Shown here: piece after piece, positions 49,375 through 60,989 of the stretch
Numbering within the stretch: position 1 is the stretch's first letter
Layout: each line of letters begins with the position of its first letter
Assembly (NCBI GenBank): GCA_963931925.1
Contig: OZ007570.1
Location: forward strand, 31,755,795 to 31,819,794
Origin: Onchidella celtica
Taxonomy: Eukaryota; Mollusca; Gastropoda; Systellommatophora; Onchidiidae
Direction: 5' to 3'
DNA: 64,000 bases
The notes under the pieces: model-generated
The model's database searches: none
Told to the model about the DNA's origin: nothing
The model's input: only the letters and a program-made list of their open reading frames with translations
Translations under genes and position numbers: made by a program

Positions 49375-52300
49375 AGTCCGCCACCAGTTTAATGCACATA
49401 ATAAATATACCTTATATCTACAATAATGACACAAATGCAGAAGAAGTCGGTTTCAAAGCGCGTATTTCTATTCGACATTCTCCTTTCACATTTGTTATCA
49501 AATCCGTATGTCATCAAACTGTTTGTTGCAGTACGCTTCATAGGTTTGCTGGCTCGGTCCACGAGCTTTAATTTTGCAGTATTTAGTACTTGAGGGGTGC
49601 CTGCGCAAACTCTGTAACTCGAAACTTTTCGATTTTTTTAAAAATTGCATTTTCTGTTTCGCCTCGGTAAATACTGTATTTTTTGACATGATGCAAATTC
49701 CATTATCGAATTAATTGATCTAATTATTGATGACGATTTAAAGGTCGTAAAAGACATTTGACACTAAACTTCATGTCAAACTTTCAAATCGCTCTCCTGT
49801 AAAATTTACAGAACTAGCGATACGGTCTTCACCCAGGCATCCCTGGAGTTTCTCTTTCTCTTGCTATTCCCCATCCACAGATGTATACCGCGGAATCATT
49901 GAATAATGGTTGCAAGAGAACAGCAAACACTAAATTGATTAGTATTTCGTAGGCATTTTTTTAAGTGGACTGTTTGATATTCAGTGGATACGGTGGTGGA
50001 AGTGCTTATAAAACTATACAATTCGGATCGATACCAGCATGAAATAATGGGCCTTGCTTTCATTTACCACACACGAGCGACAACGACCGACAGAAACCCT
50101 CGTTGCAGTACAATGGACGTCGGGATGAGAACACACATCTGATGGTCTAAGAGACTTGTCCAGAATTCTGAAACGGGAACACTGATTGAGTTTGATCATT
50201 ATAGTGGCTGGCTGGCTGGCCCTGGGACACAGTTGATGTGCCAAACTGGGAGTGCAGAGACATTCAGAATCAGGGTGGTGCCATGCAAATTCAGGGATAA
50301 AATTGATATTCTCGTGGTTATCAAATTTGTTTTTTTTTCTTATCCTCGGAAACTCGGCATGGGAATTAGTGACCATTTTTATCTGACATTAAGGGTCAAT
50401 GAACATGTTTGTTGTAATAGATATGTGTACCAGCGAAAGACAACGGTAATATGGGAGGAAAGGACTAGGAATTAGATATGCACTATCTCAGGTCTGTTTG
50501 GTTTTAAAGTTTAATAAAATAACAAAACAACAGCACACGTATATTAATTCCTGCGCGCAAGCCTGTTCAAGAATTTTTGGAATTTATCCTGTCAGAATTG
50601 GCCCTATCTGATGGTCTAAGAAGAAATTAAAAACTGTAATTGCCATCCCGAGAAAGCCTCAAGGGCCATAGCGCATGCACTGTTTTGCGTCGGTCATGAC
50701 TGGCCTGAACTTCCTTTTGAATCAACGAACGAGGCAGACTTGTTTCAGTCTCATTATGTACGAGGTATCTGTGGTGGTAAGAAACCCCTCAGCTGGAGGG
50801 AGGCAGATGGCGATCTTCGGAGGAAGAATGGATTCTTCCATTAGATGTTTCGACCTTTAACTTCCTGACATCTTCTAGAATCCCGGCCAAACCGAGCTCA
50901 TGACTTTCGGGGTTTGTCACCCATCTTTTTATTTCACCGCCAGGCTCTTCTTTGGGTTTGAACCGGTACCGCTGGTTTCTATGCGTTTGTGCAGGTGTCT
51001 TTTAATTCCATAGTCTGCAGCTCACGCTAAAACTGAAGCACAGCAGACTTGACGCAGTGCGCTACAGCTTTTACTGTCTGAAACAGGAAAGGATGGCAAC
51101 TGTTTTAGTCAGAGCCCTGGACCTAATTTATGACAATATAACAAAGCTAAGTACGGAACTTTATATTTCAGTTAACAGAAATAGGCATGGACAAAGCAAT
51201 AAAGGGAGTTAGTCTTGCTATTATGCAGTTGAAGGAATATAATCAGATGTGAAAAAATGCAAACGAATCACGAACCTCACAGGTAGCAAACTAAAGGACA
51301 ACTACATAATGAATACGACCAAAGGTAAGACTGCTCAGTAATACCCACAAGCCTCGGTGGACATGGGAGACTTGGACAAGTGTTATGATAGCACTATTTA
51401 CTCCTTTGGTCCTCCGTAAAACATCTTTTTTTATGTCCATTAAATGGAACAAAAGATCAGGGCTGACATGGAACGCCAATTTCACCCATAAAACAGACGT
51501 CTGTCTGGATTGAAAAGTCCAAGCACAAAATGACGGTTAAAACCGCTGTTAAATCTTCACTTGCCAACATCAATGCCAACCTCTCACCTACCGGCCACTC
51601 TCCGAATTAAATCCCTATATTCCGTAAGACGGCCATGCTCAGATGGCCATTTGCCAGTGGTATCATGGGGGTGAAGTTCTGCAAAGGGTGGTGCATTTGT
51701 AAGGCTGCCTTTCAACCCAGTACTTCAAGGCAAAAGTCGTCACATCATCAAAAGATGGATACCTCTTTTCTTCAATCTTGACAACCAAAGTGATTCTCAA
51801 GGCAGAAATTGGCACATTACAGGCCGGGTTTAGTTGGGCAAAGTTTTTAGACAGTCATGAGAGGCACACGGGCACAAGATCGAACGTTTGATTCACTTTA
51901 TAGAAGGTGGGGTCCGTGGCATGATTGGGAAGTGGATCGATACGTCTCAAGTCTGAATACTGTAATGCCCTTATTAACGATCGTATCAAATACAACCTGT
52001 GTGAAATTGCTTGCCGGATAGTTTCGGAAAGAGGTGAGACAGATTATGCAAGAGCATGCAATAAGTACGTTTCAAAGGAACATTTGGCACAAACGTTTCT
52101 CGTTCATTAAATCACCCCATTTACAATCAAAGGCCTTGGATAATGAAGGTGGATGTTCCCAAAAAAGGTAGGTTTATATTGTTTCAGTAAGGGCAATGCG
52201 CAACTTCATTTAAGCGCTCAAGAAGTATTGACATATTTCTACGGACATTATGAAGAAAGGATTAATGAGCTTTTTCCATAAAAGTACAAGATTCATTTGT

Positions 52301-52445
52301 TAGGAAGAGATATTAGCGCAACTGACAGTAATGAATTCATTACGTTGGAGAGAGCAGGATTCCGTATTGGAAATTGCAATAAGTTAAAAACACAGGAGCA
52401 AAACGTGCAACATACTCTGCTAATCAAATGGCAGATTTTTACACT
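49375..52445. other. Gene-free stretch
   Basis: No supported gene. Diffuse matches to MITE B occur around 50690-50810 and 51015-51060 but are too degraded to delimit. Confidence 0.45.
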
Positions 52446-53059
52446 CCTGTTCACACAAAAGATCTATATCCGTCCATCCGTTTCGTGAAGGTACGTTGGC
52501 GGGACGAGTGGGTACTCTCACCGGACATCCTCTTGTATCTACATCCTGGTAATCAACACGGACATCAAATCAATCCTTTCATCTGTTTTACCTTTTGTCT
52601 CTCACTATCTTTATGTCCAAAACAGCATATGAAAGTAAAGGAGATGCAAAGAACGTCCTACGTTCCCAAAGAGATTTGTTTGGAGAATTCAACCGTTTGG
52701 TGCCACGAATTCTGGGAGATGAAAAAAATGTATGTGGAATACATTAGAAAGAATATCCTACAACTTACTACAAATGACCGAGAGTTTGTTGACGACGTTG
52801 CCATAAAAACCGCGATACACTTAGGCCTACTATAGAAGCACACGGATGCTGACAGCTGTATTCTCATCGCAGCCATAAAACTAAAATGAAGGACGGACGG
52901 TAAAATTGAACGACGTTGGGACACGGACACGGATCCTCAATGTGAACATTTGCATGTGACATATTGCTTTTTAAAAATTTTTTATTAATGCATATTTATG
53001 CGGAAGAAAGAAAGTTCCGTCTTGAAGACGGACGAACACGGATCTCTGGTGTGAACAGG
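52446..53059. mobile_element. Non-autonomous DNA transposon with CCTGTTCACAC ends
   Basis: The left CCTGTTCACACAAAAGATC continues TATATCCGTCCATC; the right end on the other strand is CCTGTTCACACCAGAGATC followed by CGTGTTCGTCCGTC. About 30 bp of terminal inverted repeat over a 614-bp element. The 135-codon frame inside (52428-52835) shows no transposase signature that I recognise. Superfamily unassigned. Confidence 0.65.
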
Positions 53060-53368
53060 CACTAAGTCTGTTTTAGTGTTATTTCCTCCCGATACCCTCA
53101 GCACGTGGCCTATGCTACAAGCTTAAGACATAGCAATACACAACACCGTGCTCGGGAAAACAGTTTGCCAATGTTCGCCACCTCAACCACTGTCAACAAA
53201 CACATGCTGGTGACATTCCAACTCGTTACCTTGAGGTTTTCACTAGTTGTAAATGTCAAATTCCTTCCCCGTTCAGGCCTTTTTTTAACAATTTTAACCA
53301 AAATAACATGCACGTACTACACGCCCGTAATCTGGAAGTACACATCTCGTGCCCGTGACCTGCAAGTG

Positions 53369-53737
53369 TTTCAAAATAAAATTTCATCTTTTTTCGTTGC
53401 TGGTAGTCAAAACTGGAAGACACTTGATATTATTCAGAGCGTTTTGATGTATGGAGTTGTCTGTTGGGGAGGAAACATCTTACAAAAAGATAAAAATAAG
53501 ATCAATAATTTAATTAAAAAAGCATCCAAAATTTGTATCTGTGATCTGCCATATTTTGATGAGCTGTACACTGGTGCTTGTATTAAAAAAGCTAATATTA
53601 TTATAAATGACCCCCAACATCCCCTGAACAAGGAATATATAAGATCTGTAAGAAGTTTAAGGCTGTTGTCAAAGAAAACTAAAACTGAGCGCTACTTTAA
53701 ATCGTTTATTCCATCATCAACTAGGATGTTACAATAA
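53369..53737 (+). pseudogene. LINE reverse-transcriptase C-terminal remnant
   Basis: About 122 codons with the pattern of the C-terminal connection region of CR1/L2/Jockey-type RTs: SVLMYGVVCWGGN, then NKINNLIKKASKI, a D-PxHPLN motif (NDPQHPLNKEY), and RYFKSFIPSS near the end. The catalytic palm with its FxDD motif is not present, so it cannot act as a polymerase. The frame stays open upstream to 53105, but I see no RT similarity before about 53369, so that part is probably flanking sequence read through. Confidence 0.8.
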
Positions 53738-53978
53738 TGTCGTCATCTTGATCGTAATCTGTGCACAGTTGAATTATGTCCTGCGTGTCAGGTCAATGTG
53801 TTTTAGTTAGGGAAGCATATTGTGTGCACTGTTAATTTTGTTAATTTAGTTAATTTATCAGTGTGTGTGTATATATGTGTGTGTGCGCGCTATGTATCAT
53901 ACTTTCTGCTTCTGTAACTATATTGTTATGTATTCAATGATCAAAACAAATTTCCTTGTACAAGGACGAATAAAATTT

Positions 53979-54005
53979 ATCTTATCTTATCTTATCTTAT
54001 CTTAT
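53979..54005 (+). repeat. (CTTAT)n LINE tail
   Basis: Five pentamers immediately downstream of AATAAA; a typical 3' tail grown during target-primed reverse transcription. Confidence 0.9.
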
Positions 54006-54606
54006 TATGAAAAAGTTAATGATTAGCTTTCCCGATTGTCACGTGAACATGTGTGGATGATTTCAGAAGAAAGTTTTCAGTTCTACCTGCTTCAGTGTCA
54101 TGACATGTAGTTGCAGTTTTCCCGAGTTTGTGGCAAAATTTGATGCACACGTGCATTGTTCTTTAGATTAATATCCATGATTCTATAAAATTCTTGGAGA
54201 AAAGGCAGTAAAACTCTTATGTCATGCAAGTCAGAAAATTTTACGTAGCATATTTAAAAAAAAACAAAAAAACGCCGCCATGGCAAAACACAACAAGGTT
54301 AACAAACTCACATATTCAATGAAAACGGTTAAAATAAGACGTCTGCAAATTTTCATGACAAACAGCTAATGTTTCCAGAAGTCATTATTAAACACGCATT
54401 CATTTAGTGAGTTCATTACATGCCATTACAGTGAGACCAGTCTCATTATTATTATTTCTAAAAATTATAATGGTATGATACTTGGCACAAACCCAGCCAA
54501 CTATAATACTGTACATATCCAAGTAACAAATAAGTTGTGTTTGACACATCAAGCTTGCTGACAACTCTACATGCAGGCTTTAATTGAGACTAAGGTTGCT
54601 AACAAA

Positions 54607-54770
54607 GTGAGTCAAATATGTTTTGCCTCGGTTTTAATGTCAGGTGTGGACTGTGGAGTTAAACAGGACCTCCCACACTAGTGAGACTGAAACTAGCCTG
54701 CCTCGCTAGTGGATTCAAAGGAAGTTCAAGACTAGTCTGAGTCAAAACCGAGGCAAAGCAAACCTGACCT
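54607..54770 (+). mobile_element. MITE family B, copy 4
   Basis: Left GTGAGTCAAATATGTTTTGC and right TTTTGACTCAGAC / CCAGGTCAGGTTTGC (read on the minus strand) form the inverted repeat. The interior GTGTGGACTGTGGAGTTAAAC matches the family block. Confidence 0.65.
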
Positions 54771-55582
54771 GGTACACTATGGCTCTAGGGTAATGGTCTA
54801 TAATTGCATTTATGTAGCATGACTTAACACCGACACTATCTGCATCTATCTTATTATTATGGAGAGCTAGAGCTCCGCCGATTGTAATGAAATGACACAA
54901 GGTTAAAAGGAACGATGAATGCTGGGGTGAATATTTATTTACTTGAAAAATATTCTCCATACTAATATTCGAGAACTATATTAAATTACCTGCAACACTG
55001 CCCCAGTTATAAAAGACCAATAAAGTGACACAAAGCACAATTAACCGAAGGCAAAATGTATGGCAAAAACGCTGGTCTATGGTTATCCTATTTCAAAACA
55101 CACGCAAAGTCCCACGGTTAACTTTGCACTGCTACTTTGACTTCTTCTTAGGTCCATGAAGGAAAATGCTGTAGCCATGTCAAACAGGTCGGACTTACTC
55201 CGTCTAAAAGAAAAAGAAAAAAAAAGGTCAAGGCTGTAACTGTATAGTGGCTGTCCATTCTACTTTGTCGCGCTGACATGGAAAGACTATGGCCAGCAAT
55301 GATAATTACAAGAAGCTCGACATGTCCACTTCTTGTTGCCTGACCGGCAAGATGACCACAGAGTCAAGAATGGCTTCCACTGACCAACGCGGGTTTCGCC
55401 ATAAATAGTCTGCTTATTACAATAGCTGATGGACGCTAGGTCACAGGTCAGAATGGTCTGGAACAATGTTTTGTTTTTTTTTCTGGGAAATTTAAAGTGT
55501 CTGCTTCTTTGAAGTTCTTTGAATACTGTTTCAATTGTGTTGCCTGAGGAAGGTCTTTTGTCACCGAAAGCTTGCGGTGAAT
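54771..55582. other. Gene-free stretch
   Basis: No supported gene. Immediately before the next MITE, TGCCTGAGGAAGGTC...CCGAAAGCTTG (about 55541-55573) resembles the hairpin-flanked motif often left by retroelements; too short to classify. Confidence 0.4.
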
Positions 55583-55751
55583 CGAGTCAAGTCTGCTTTA
55601 CATTTGTTTTGACTCAGTGCGGGAAGTTTCTCTTTCTGCCTGCTGATTCAAGACAGTTTTGTCGCACCCGAAATAATGATGCGTGAGGTCACGTTTAACT
55701 CCATAGTTGACATCCCACACTATGAAACCGAGACAAGACTGACTCGACTCG
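55583..55751 (-). mobile_element. MITE family B, copy 5 (inverted)
   Basis: Starts CGAGTCAAGTCTGC and ends CAAGACTGACTCGACTCG. The interior, on the minus strand, includes AGTGTGGGATGTCAACTATG then GAGTTAAACGTGAC and GTGCGACAAAACTGTC. Confidence 0.65.
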
Positions 55752-55940
55752 GCTCGTCACCAGCCTTAAATACAACCGCCACAACAGAATAACTGCAAAG
55801 GTCTATTGCGTGGATGACTGCGCATTGCATTTGGAACTAATTTTGTTAAAGATATATGATAAGACAATGATCTCAGAAAATCAATCATTATGTAGCTTTC
55901 TTGTGTCTACGCGTGTTGATTAGCAGCATGAACGTAATGT

Positions 55941-56189
55941 CGCGATCCTAGTTCTTGTTTGTTCCATCTCCATTTTCTGAAAAATTGGAGATATTTTAGT
56001 ATGCAGAAGAGGTATAACAAACGCACACACTGACACTTGTTATAATGCGTCGTGGCACTTAGCAAACTGTTTCATAGTTCCAATTTATTTTAACTCCTTA
56101 TCATAATACTAAAGCCGCAATCGTTTAACGTCGAATTTCTCAGTTGTGCAAAAAGTGGCGTTGGAACAAAAATAAGAACTGAGGTCGCC
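55941..56189 (+). mobile_element. MITE family A, copy 6 (reference copy)
   Basis: About 249 bp, with the clearest full set of blocks. Left CGCGATCCTAGTTCTTG, a small hairpin TCTCCATTTTC...TTGGAGA, GTGGCACTTAGCAAACTGTT, CTTATCATAATACTAAAG, CGTCGAATTTCTCAGTTGTG, and right GAACTGAGGTCGCC. Non-coding. Confidence 0.85.
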
Positions 56190-56883
56190 ATAAATATGTC
56201 GATATCAAAATATTAATGATACACCTCACGCTATACTGATTTCTCACCTGCAAGATCAAAACCTTACAAAGGGATAAAGAAGTACCCGTATTCAAGCACA
56301 AAAAATAACTGCCCCAGAAAATGACAAATCAGCGGCTGAACAGATTTCTCACTAGCAAGATCAAAACATAAGAAAAGGGTTAAACAATACTCGTATTCGA
56401 GTGTAAACAACAACTGCCCCAGAAAATGACCAATCAGCGGCCAAAGCCAGCAGCTACATCAAGCCTACATCACCAGCGAGACCACCAAGCATCGTTGTAC
56501 TGTAGTACTGTCGATCGTAAACGCGGCAGCCTTTTGTCTGATGTCTTTGCAACCTGGGCATACAATGGATGTAATACCCCAGCCCGTTTTCATTCATTGA
56601 ACAAAGAAAGAGGTCTTAAAGGAGGATTTAGTGATGCAGAAAGATGATGGCTAACTTAGATACGTGAAGGTTCGGTACTTAGAAATGTACTGCTCAGGGA
56701 GGACATTTTTCGCACTGTTTGAAAGTCAGGAATATAAAGAGCGGAATTAACCCATTATAGAATAATTTTTATCATATAAAATCCTTGTAGAATGTAATAA
56801 TAAAACGTCAGTTATCTTGAATTTATATTTTTGCTCTCCAATAGTGTCAACTCTTAAATTTGCAAGTCATGGATGATGTAAAA
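56190..56883. other. Gene-free stretch with a local duplication
   Basis: The block containing CTCACCTGCAAGATCAAAAC and CTGCCCCAGAAAATGAC (about 56244-56330) recurs at about 56347-56432, a diverged tandem duplication of roughly 100 bp. No gene. Confidence 0.55.
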
Positions 56884-56958
56884 CAGTGGTTCTCAGAGTT
56901 CCGAGCCATATTCTTCCCTCCGTTTGCGACCCTACGTTTCCTAAATTGAAAATCACTG
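56884..56958 (+). mobile_element. hAT-type mini-element (75 bp)
   Basis: Ends CAGTGGTTCTCAGAG and, on the other strand, CAGTGATTTTCAATT. The flanking octamers ATGTAAAA and GTATAAAA match at six of eight positions, as expected for an hAT target duplication. The termini match those of the element at 29046. Confidence 0.65.
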
Positions 56959-57081
56959 GTATAAAATGATGAAACGGGTTTTTTTTATTGTTTGATCTTA
57001 ATCATGCCACAATTCGGCATTAACAATATACTTATTTTATTTGTGATGCACCTGGCGAACTTGACGGTAGATACCAGAAGG

Positions 57082-57351
57082 GGGACAAGGTGGTCCAGAG
57101 GCAAGGTGCTCGCTTCTCGTGCCGAATGTACCGGGTTCGAATCCCGGTCGAAGCAAGAATGTTGGAATTTTGGATTCTTCTCATATTTTCCTGTCCCTGA
57201 GCCTATGGTAGTTAGGATCGAGCACCTAGACTTCTTGGGTAAGGACGAAAAACTCGGAGGGCCCGTGTGCACGTTGCGCACGTTATAGATACTCAGGCAG
57301 TTGGAAATCAAGAACAGCAGGCCAAACAAGCCACTGCCGGGGCAAAATTAC
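57082..57351 (+). mobile_element. tRNA-derived SINE, copy 2
   Basis: Best-preserved tRNA-like head: GTGGTCCAGAGGCAAGGTGC (A-box region) and CCGGGTTCGAATCCCGG, a T-arm whose five base pairs are perfect and which contains the B-box. Then the body with GAGGGCCCGTGTGCACGTTG and AAGAACAGCAGGCC. The A-rich 3' third found in the other copies is lost or replaced after GGCAAAATTA. Confidence 0.85.
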
Positions 57352-58383
57352 ATAAAATGTATCCCTACTACTCCTTCTCCCTCACTCCTCCCCCCTCCCC
57401 CTCCAAAAAACAACAACAACAACAACCAAAGAAACCCCGCCGACCGGCGCTACACTGTGGCGACGACGGATCTGCCCCAGCTTTGCCAATTGTAACTGGG
57501 CTGCAATGACACTAAGGCAAATTTCCCAAATGAGATTGAAAACGTTATATATACAAAATACAAAATACAAAAAAAAACCCCAAAAACATAAAGGTACAAT
57601 CTCATCACTGTTTGTATGGCACAAGGCATCTCGTGCATAATCCTGATAAGTTGTCACTCATGACGTAAGGGCAAAAGATCACGTGTCAGGAACTGTAGCA
57701 TTACAGATGGAATCTCTCTTGCATGAGTAAGCACGGCCTTGCGAACACTAAAGCGATGTGCGATTTCATATGCTGATAAATGATCAAAACACTGACTTTA
57801 AAAACATCTCCACAAAGGCGGCTTGTCAGTTTTTCTACTGTCGCTTTCCTTAAGATGTACAAAGATACAGAAGAAGATGCTAAACAATTGATTATATCAA
57901 GATAGCTTTGTAGATCTTTTTGAATATTTTAATACTGAAATATTAACTAGAAACCGCAGTTTGGAACTGCATCTTCAGCTAAAGTAAAGCCGCGTTCTCT
58001 GATGGTTACAGAAACTGCGAACGATGTTGTGAAGGTTCTTGCATTATAAACATTCTTAAGAAATGCCCAATAATTTTATACTAGGCAAGAAAAAAAAAGA
58101 AATAATAGAAAATAACAAGAGACAAGAAAGACAGTTCTTGCCAGTTACAAAAATTCAGTACTGTTTCACTGCAAAACCATTTTCACCCTCCGAGTTTCTG
58201 TAAAACCAAGCGAATCACAACATAATAGGCAGCATTCAAAGACACATCGTGACAAAGTAATTTAAAGGTAGAACATGTGAGTGGTAGATCAATGGGCATT
58301 AAATTTGCTTCATGAAAAATGGAGACTTCGCGATGATCACTTCACCGCCTTTTCCGCATTAATGGATGATTAAATATACATTT
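57352..58383. other. Gene-free stretch
   Basis: C-rich then CAA-triplet compound tract at 57388-57428; no supported gene. Confidence 0.5.
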
Positions 58384-58620
58384 CTACAGCCATTTCGTCA
58401 AATTCAACTATCCTAGGCCAGTTTACAACCCAGCTGTTACGATAGAATTCAGACCTCGGTTGGTAGTTCTATGACTGTTTCACAAGTGTTTTAGAATCGA
58501 TTAAACTATGTCTACAGCTATTTCGTCAAATTCAGCTTTCCTAGGACAGTACACAACCCAGAGTTTACGATAGAATTCAGACCCCGGTTGGTAATTTTCT
58601 GACTGTTTCAGAACTGTGGT
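58384..58620. repeat. Tandem duplication of about 128 bp
   Basis: CTACAGC-ATTTCGTCAAATTC starts at 58384 and 58512. Both units continue with TCCTAGG, CACAACCCAG/TACAACCCAG, TTACGATAGAATTCAGAC and GACTGTTTCA. They differ at roughly one base in ten, so the duplication is not recent. Confidence 0.85.
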
Positions 58621-59550
58621 ACAGTCCGTATTCCGAAAGTTACGCCGTTCGACCACTGTCAAATCTTGGAGGCAGAAACTGGAACATGTTCACTAAATAT
58701 CCCCATCTAACATAATGAATGGCATAATCACGTTTGGAAAACATCAAATACTGATGCATTGCCCGCAGATAGCCCGATTTATAACCGTAACCAGGATTTA
58801 AATTTCCGACAAAATTAATCGCATGGCAAGCAATAAAGCATCCTTTTTTTTTTTTAACTTTCACAAATCTCATGTTCAAATCTCCAGAGCCAGTCATGGA
58901 AAAAGTGACTCTGTTGTAAGAAATCCACCAGCCCACTCCAGCCTCTCGAAGATATGAATTCAGATAAAACAGACAAACTTTTTAACTTAATTCATACTGG
59001 TTTTGAGATAACTACGGTAGCCTTCAACCCAAGGTCGATATCCTCGGTTTTATCCTCATGAATTTTATCTTGATCGAATGTGTGGACTCCTGCAAGGCAG
59101 GTGCAGTCACCCCGATCTCAAAGGCAAACTTGTTGTTTCGCATGGTAATGTCTGTTAACTTAATTTAGAGACACAGGATACCGAGACGGCTCAGTTCGCC
59201 AAAATGTATTAATTCCGTCCGTCCACTTTCGCGCGTATCATCCATGTCAACAATGCAAAAATTCACACCACACCCTTTCATAACTGAACGAAAAGGACAG
59301 TACCACAGAGCTCTGCGAATAGTACTCACAGTGTTTATACGCGCGCAAGTTGTGGGCATATAGTGAAAGAAGGAATTATCCGTCTCGGTATTCTGTATCG
59401 GGTTTAGCCATGGATACTTTAAAAAATCACCCAGGGACGAATGAAAGCAAATGGGTATACTTCTTAATTCTAGGTATTTAAGTCAGCCACTGACGGCTCT
59501 GATAAGATAATGTAACCGTATGTAGTACAACAACATCAACAACAGATACG
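58621..59550. other. Gene-free stretch
   Basis: No supported gene; T-run at 58844. Confidence 0.4.
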
Positions 59551-59668
59551 ATAGATAGACAGACAGACAGATGGACAGACAGACAGATGATTGGACGGAT
59601 GGAGGACAGACAGACAGACAGACAGGCAGACAGACAGGCAGACGGATAGACAGACAGACAGACACAGA
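59551..59668. repeat. (ACAG)n microsatellite, degenerate
   Basis: About 118 bp of GATA then ACAG/GGAC tetramers. It yields Cys/Leu/Ser or Asp/Arg/Gln shadow frames. Confidence 0.95.
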
Positions 59669-59990
59669 CAATAACGTAATATTTCATGTACCCACCAAAC
59701 TGATATTGCGACATGTTTATACACATTCATATCCCGCTGCTGTGTTATTTATGTTATGCATGAACAAATTGTACGAAAAACAACATGACGATGATAACAG
59801 ATCTACACGAGATAGGTATTCTGACCAACATAACCTGAGAGGTCGAGCGTTACAAAAGAAAATTAAAGTATAATTGGTCTTGACAGTCCTTTACAGATGC
59901 GTAGGTCCATTCTGATGTAAAATGAATGTAGTTCTCAATTCGATAACACGGAGCTTCATGTAAGTGCCTAATTATTATAAAAGGCTTTAA

Positions 59991-60205
59991 AACACGACGT
60001 CGCAAAGTCGTGTTTTCATTTGTACAGAAATGGAAACGGCAAAGGAAAAGTCAAAAATCCATCAAGTAGTAAAAAGAAAGAGTTTTTTCTTGCGTACGGA
60101 AACGACGTCTCCAGACAAATGAAAACATTCTTTCTATTTCACTACTTGAAGGGTTTTTTGATGCTTCCATTGCCGTTTCCATTTCCGTACACATGAAAAC
60201 ACGGC
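59991..60205. mobile_element. Fold-back MITE family D, TTAA-flanked
   Basis: The left arm GTCGTGTTTTCATTTGTACA then AATGGAAACGGCAA pairs with the right arm, whose reverse complement is GCCGTGTTTTCATGTGTACG then AATGGAAACGGCAA; pairing continues to ATCAAG/TTCAAGTAGT. TTAA lies at 59987-59990 and 60206-60209, the target used by piggyBac-type elements. The left side carries an additional nested hairpin (AAAACACGAC...GTCGTGTTTT, 59989-60016), so the ends are not symmetric. Confidence 0.7.
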
Positions 60206-60350
60206 TTAACATTTAGGAACAATTTGTCTCGCGAGTTATCATTCGAAAATTTTTTTAAGTTCCTCAGCAATAGACAAGTTTCGAAGTCTATTTAATACTA
60301 ATACTGTGTGGTCTCTGCCGTGTGAGTGCTAAGGCAGGCTTAAGCTTAGG

Positions 60351-60521
60351 CGAGCACTTGCCGATTTTGATCAGCTGACTAATTGGATGGTGACGTCACG
60401 ACGAGTTCCAATGAGACCTCTCGTCCCAACCTACTAGCTGAATCTCACTGAAACTCAATTTTGCAATGTCATCACCCAACTAGTTGGTCGATCAAAATCG
60501 GCTGGTGTTCACCTAGACTTA
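60351..60521. mobile_element. Fold-back MITE family C, copy 1
   Basis: Left TAAGCTTAGGCGAGCAC then GCCGATTTTGATC; right, on the other strand, TAAGTCTAGGTGAACAC then GCCGATTTTGATC. Arms of roughly 50 bp with an inner GTGACGTCACGA motif. About 170 bp, non-coding. Confidence 0.75.
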
Positions 60522-60573
60522 CACAATTCGGGCATCAGTCACTGAACAATAGTATCTTTACTACAGTGTATTA

Positions 60574-60821
60574 CAATAATAATAACAATACATAGCATTT
60601 ATATAACGCTTCATCCCGTTAACAACCAGGCTTTAAGCGCTTTACAACATTTATATCATATAAATCACACATACAATACACAGGCATAATCAGAAAAAAC
60701 CCCAAAAACCGCCACCTAGATGGACATTCAGAGTGTAAAAAGATGACTCTTCAGCTGCTGCTCAAAAGTCACAAAATTTTCAGTCTCTCTCACAGACAGA
60801 GGCAGAGAATTCCAAATCTAC
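60574..60821 (+). repeat. Dispersed repeat with CATTTATATAACGC and GCGCTTTACA
   Basis: The sequence AATACATAGCATTTATATAA, GCGCTTTACAAC and later GACTCTTCAGCTGCTGCTC and GGCAGAGAATTCCAAA resembles a widespread animal repeat with a CATTTATATAGCGC...CTTTACA start. Recognition is from memory of the motif order, so the assignment is tentative. Single copy here. Confidence 0.4.
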
Positions 60822-60989
60822 ATATTTCTACATAAACCGTCCGATGACCCGACTGGTCACGGGTGACCATTTGTTTAATTGAACGAAGTTTAGGAAATTT
60901 ATACGGAAATCCCTGAGATCAGACTGATTCCGGCTGATTCAGTCTACACTAGTTAGCATTACTCTGAGTGGATTAAACTGCGGTTTGTT

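Larger units (their letters stand above)
53344..54005 (+). mobile_element. 5'-truncated CR1/L2-like LINE
   Basis: The 3' end of a non-LTR retrotransposon: the last part of the reverse-transcriptase ORF (stop at 53735), about 240 bp of 3' UTR with a TG/TA dinucleotide patch at 53861-53891, a perfect 14-bp palindrome TCCTTGTACAAGGA (53953-53966), AATAAA (53969) and a (CTTAT)n tail. A pentamer tail rather than poly(A) fits CR1/L2-type elements. The 5' boundary is uncertain. Confidence 0.8.

Noticed and set aside
52428..52835. 135-codon frame inside the CCTGTTCACAC element as a transposase
   Set aside because: It starts outside the element, shows no DDE or DNA-binding signature, and crosses the inverted terminus.
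53105..53368. N-terminal extension of the LINE ORF
   Set aside because: The frame is open, but the residues do not resemble reverse transcriptase; likely flanking sequence read through at the truncation point.
55541..55573. Hammerhead-type ribozyme (CTGAGGA...GAAA)
   Set aside because: The conserved CTGATGA core is not matched and the stems cannot be completed.
57089..57160. A functional tRNA gene
   Set aside because: A- and B-boxes and a good T-arm are present, but the acceptor ends do not pair and the same head is fused to a shared body in two other copies, so it is a SINE.
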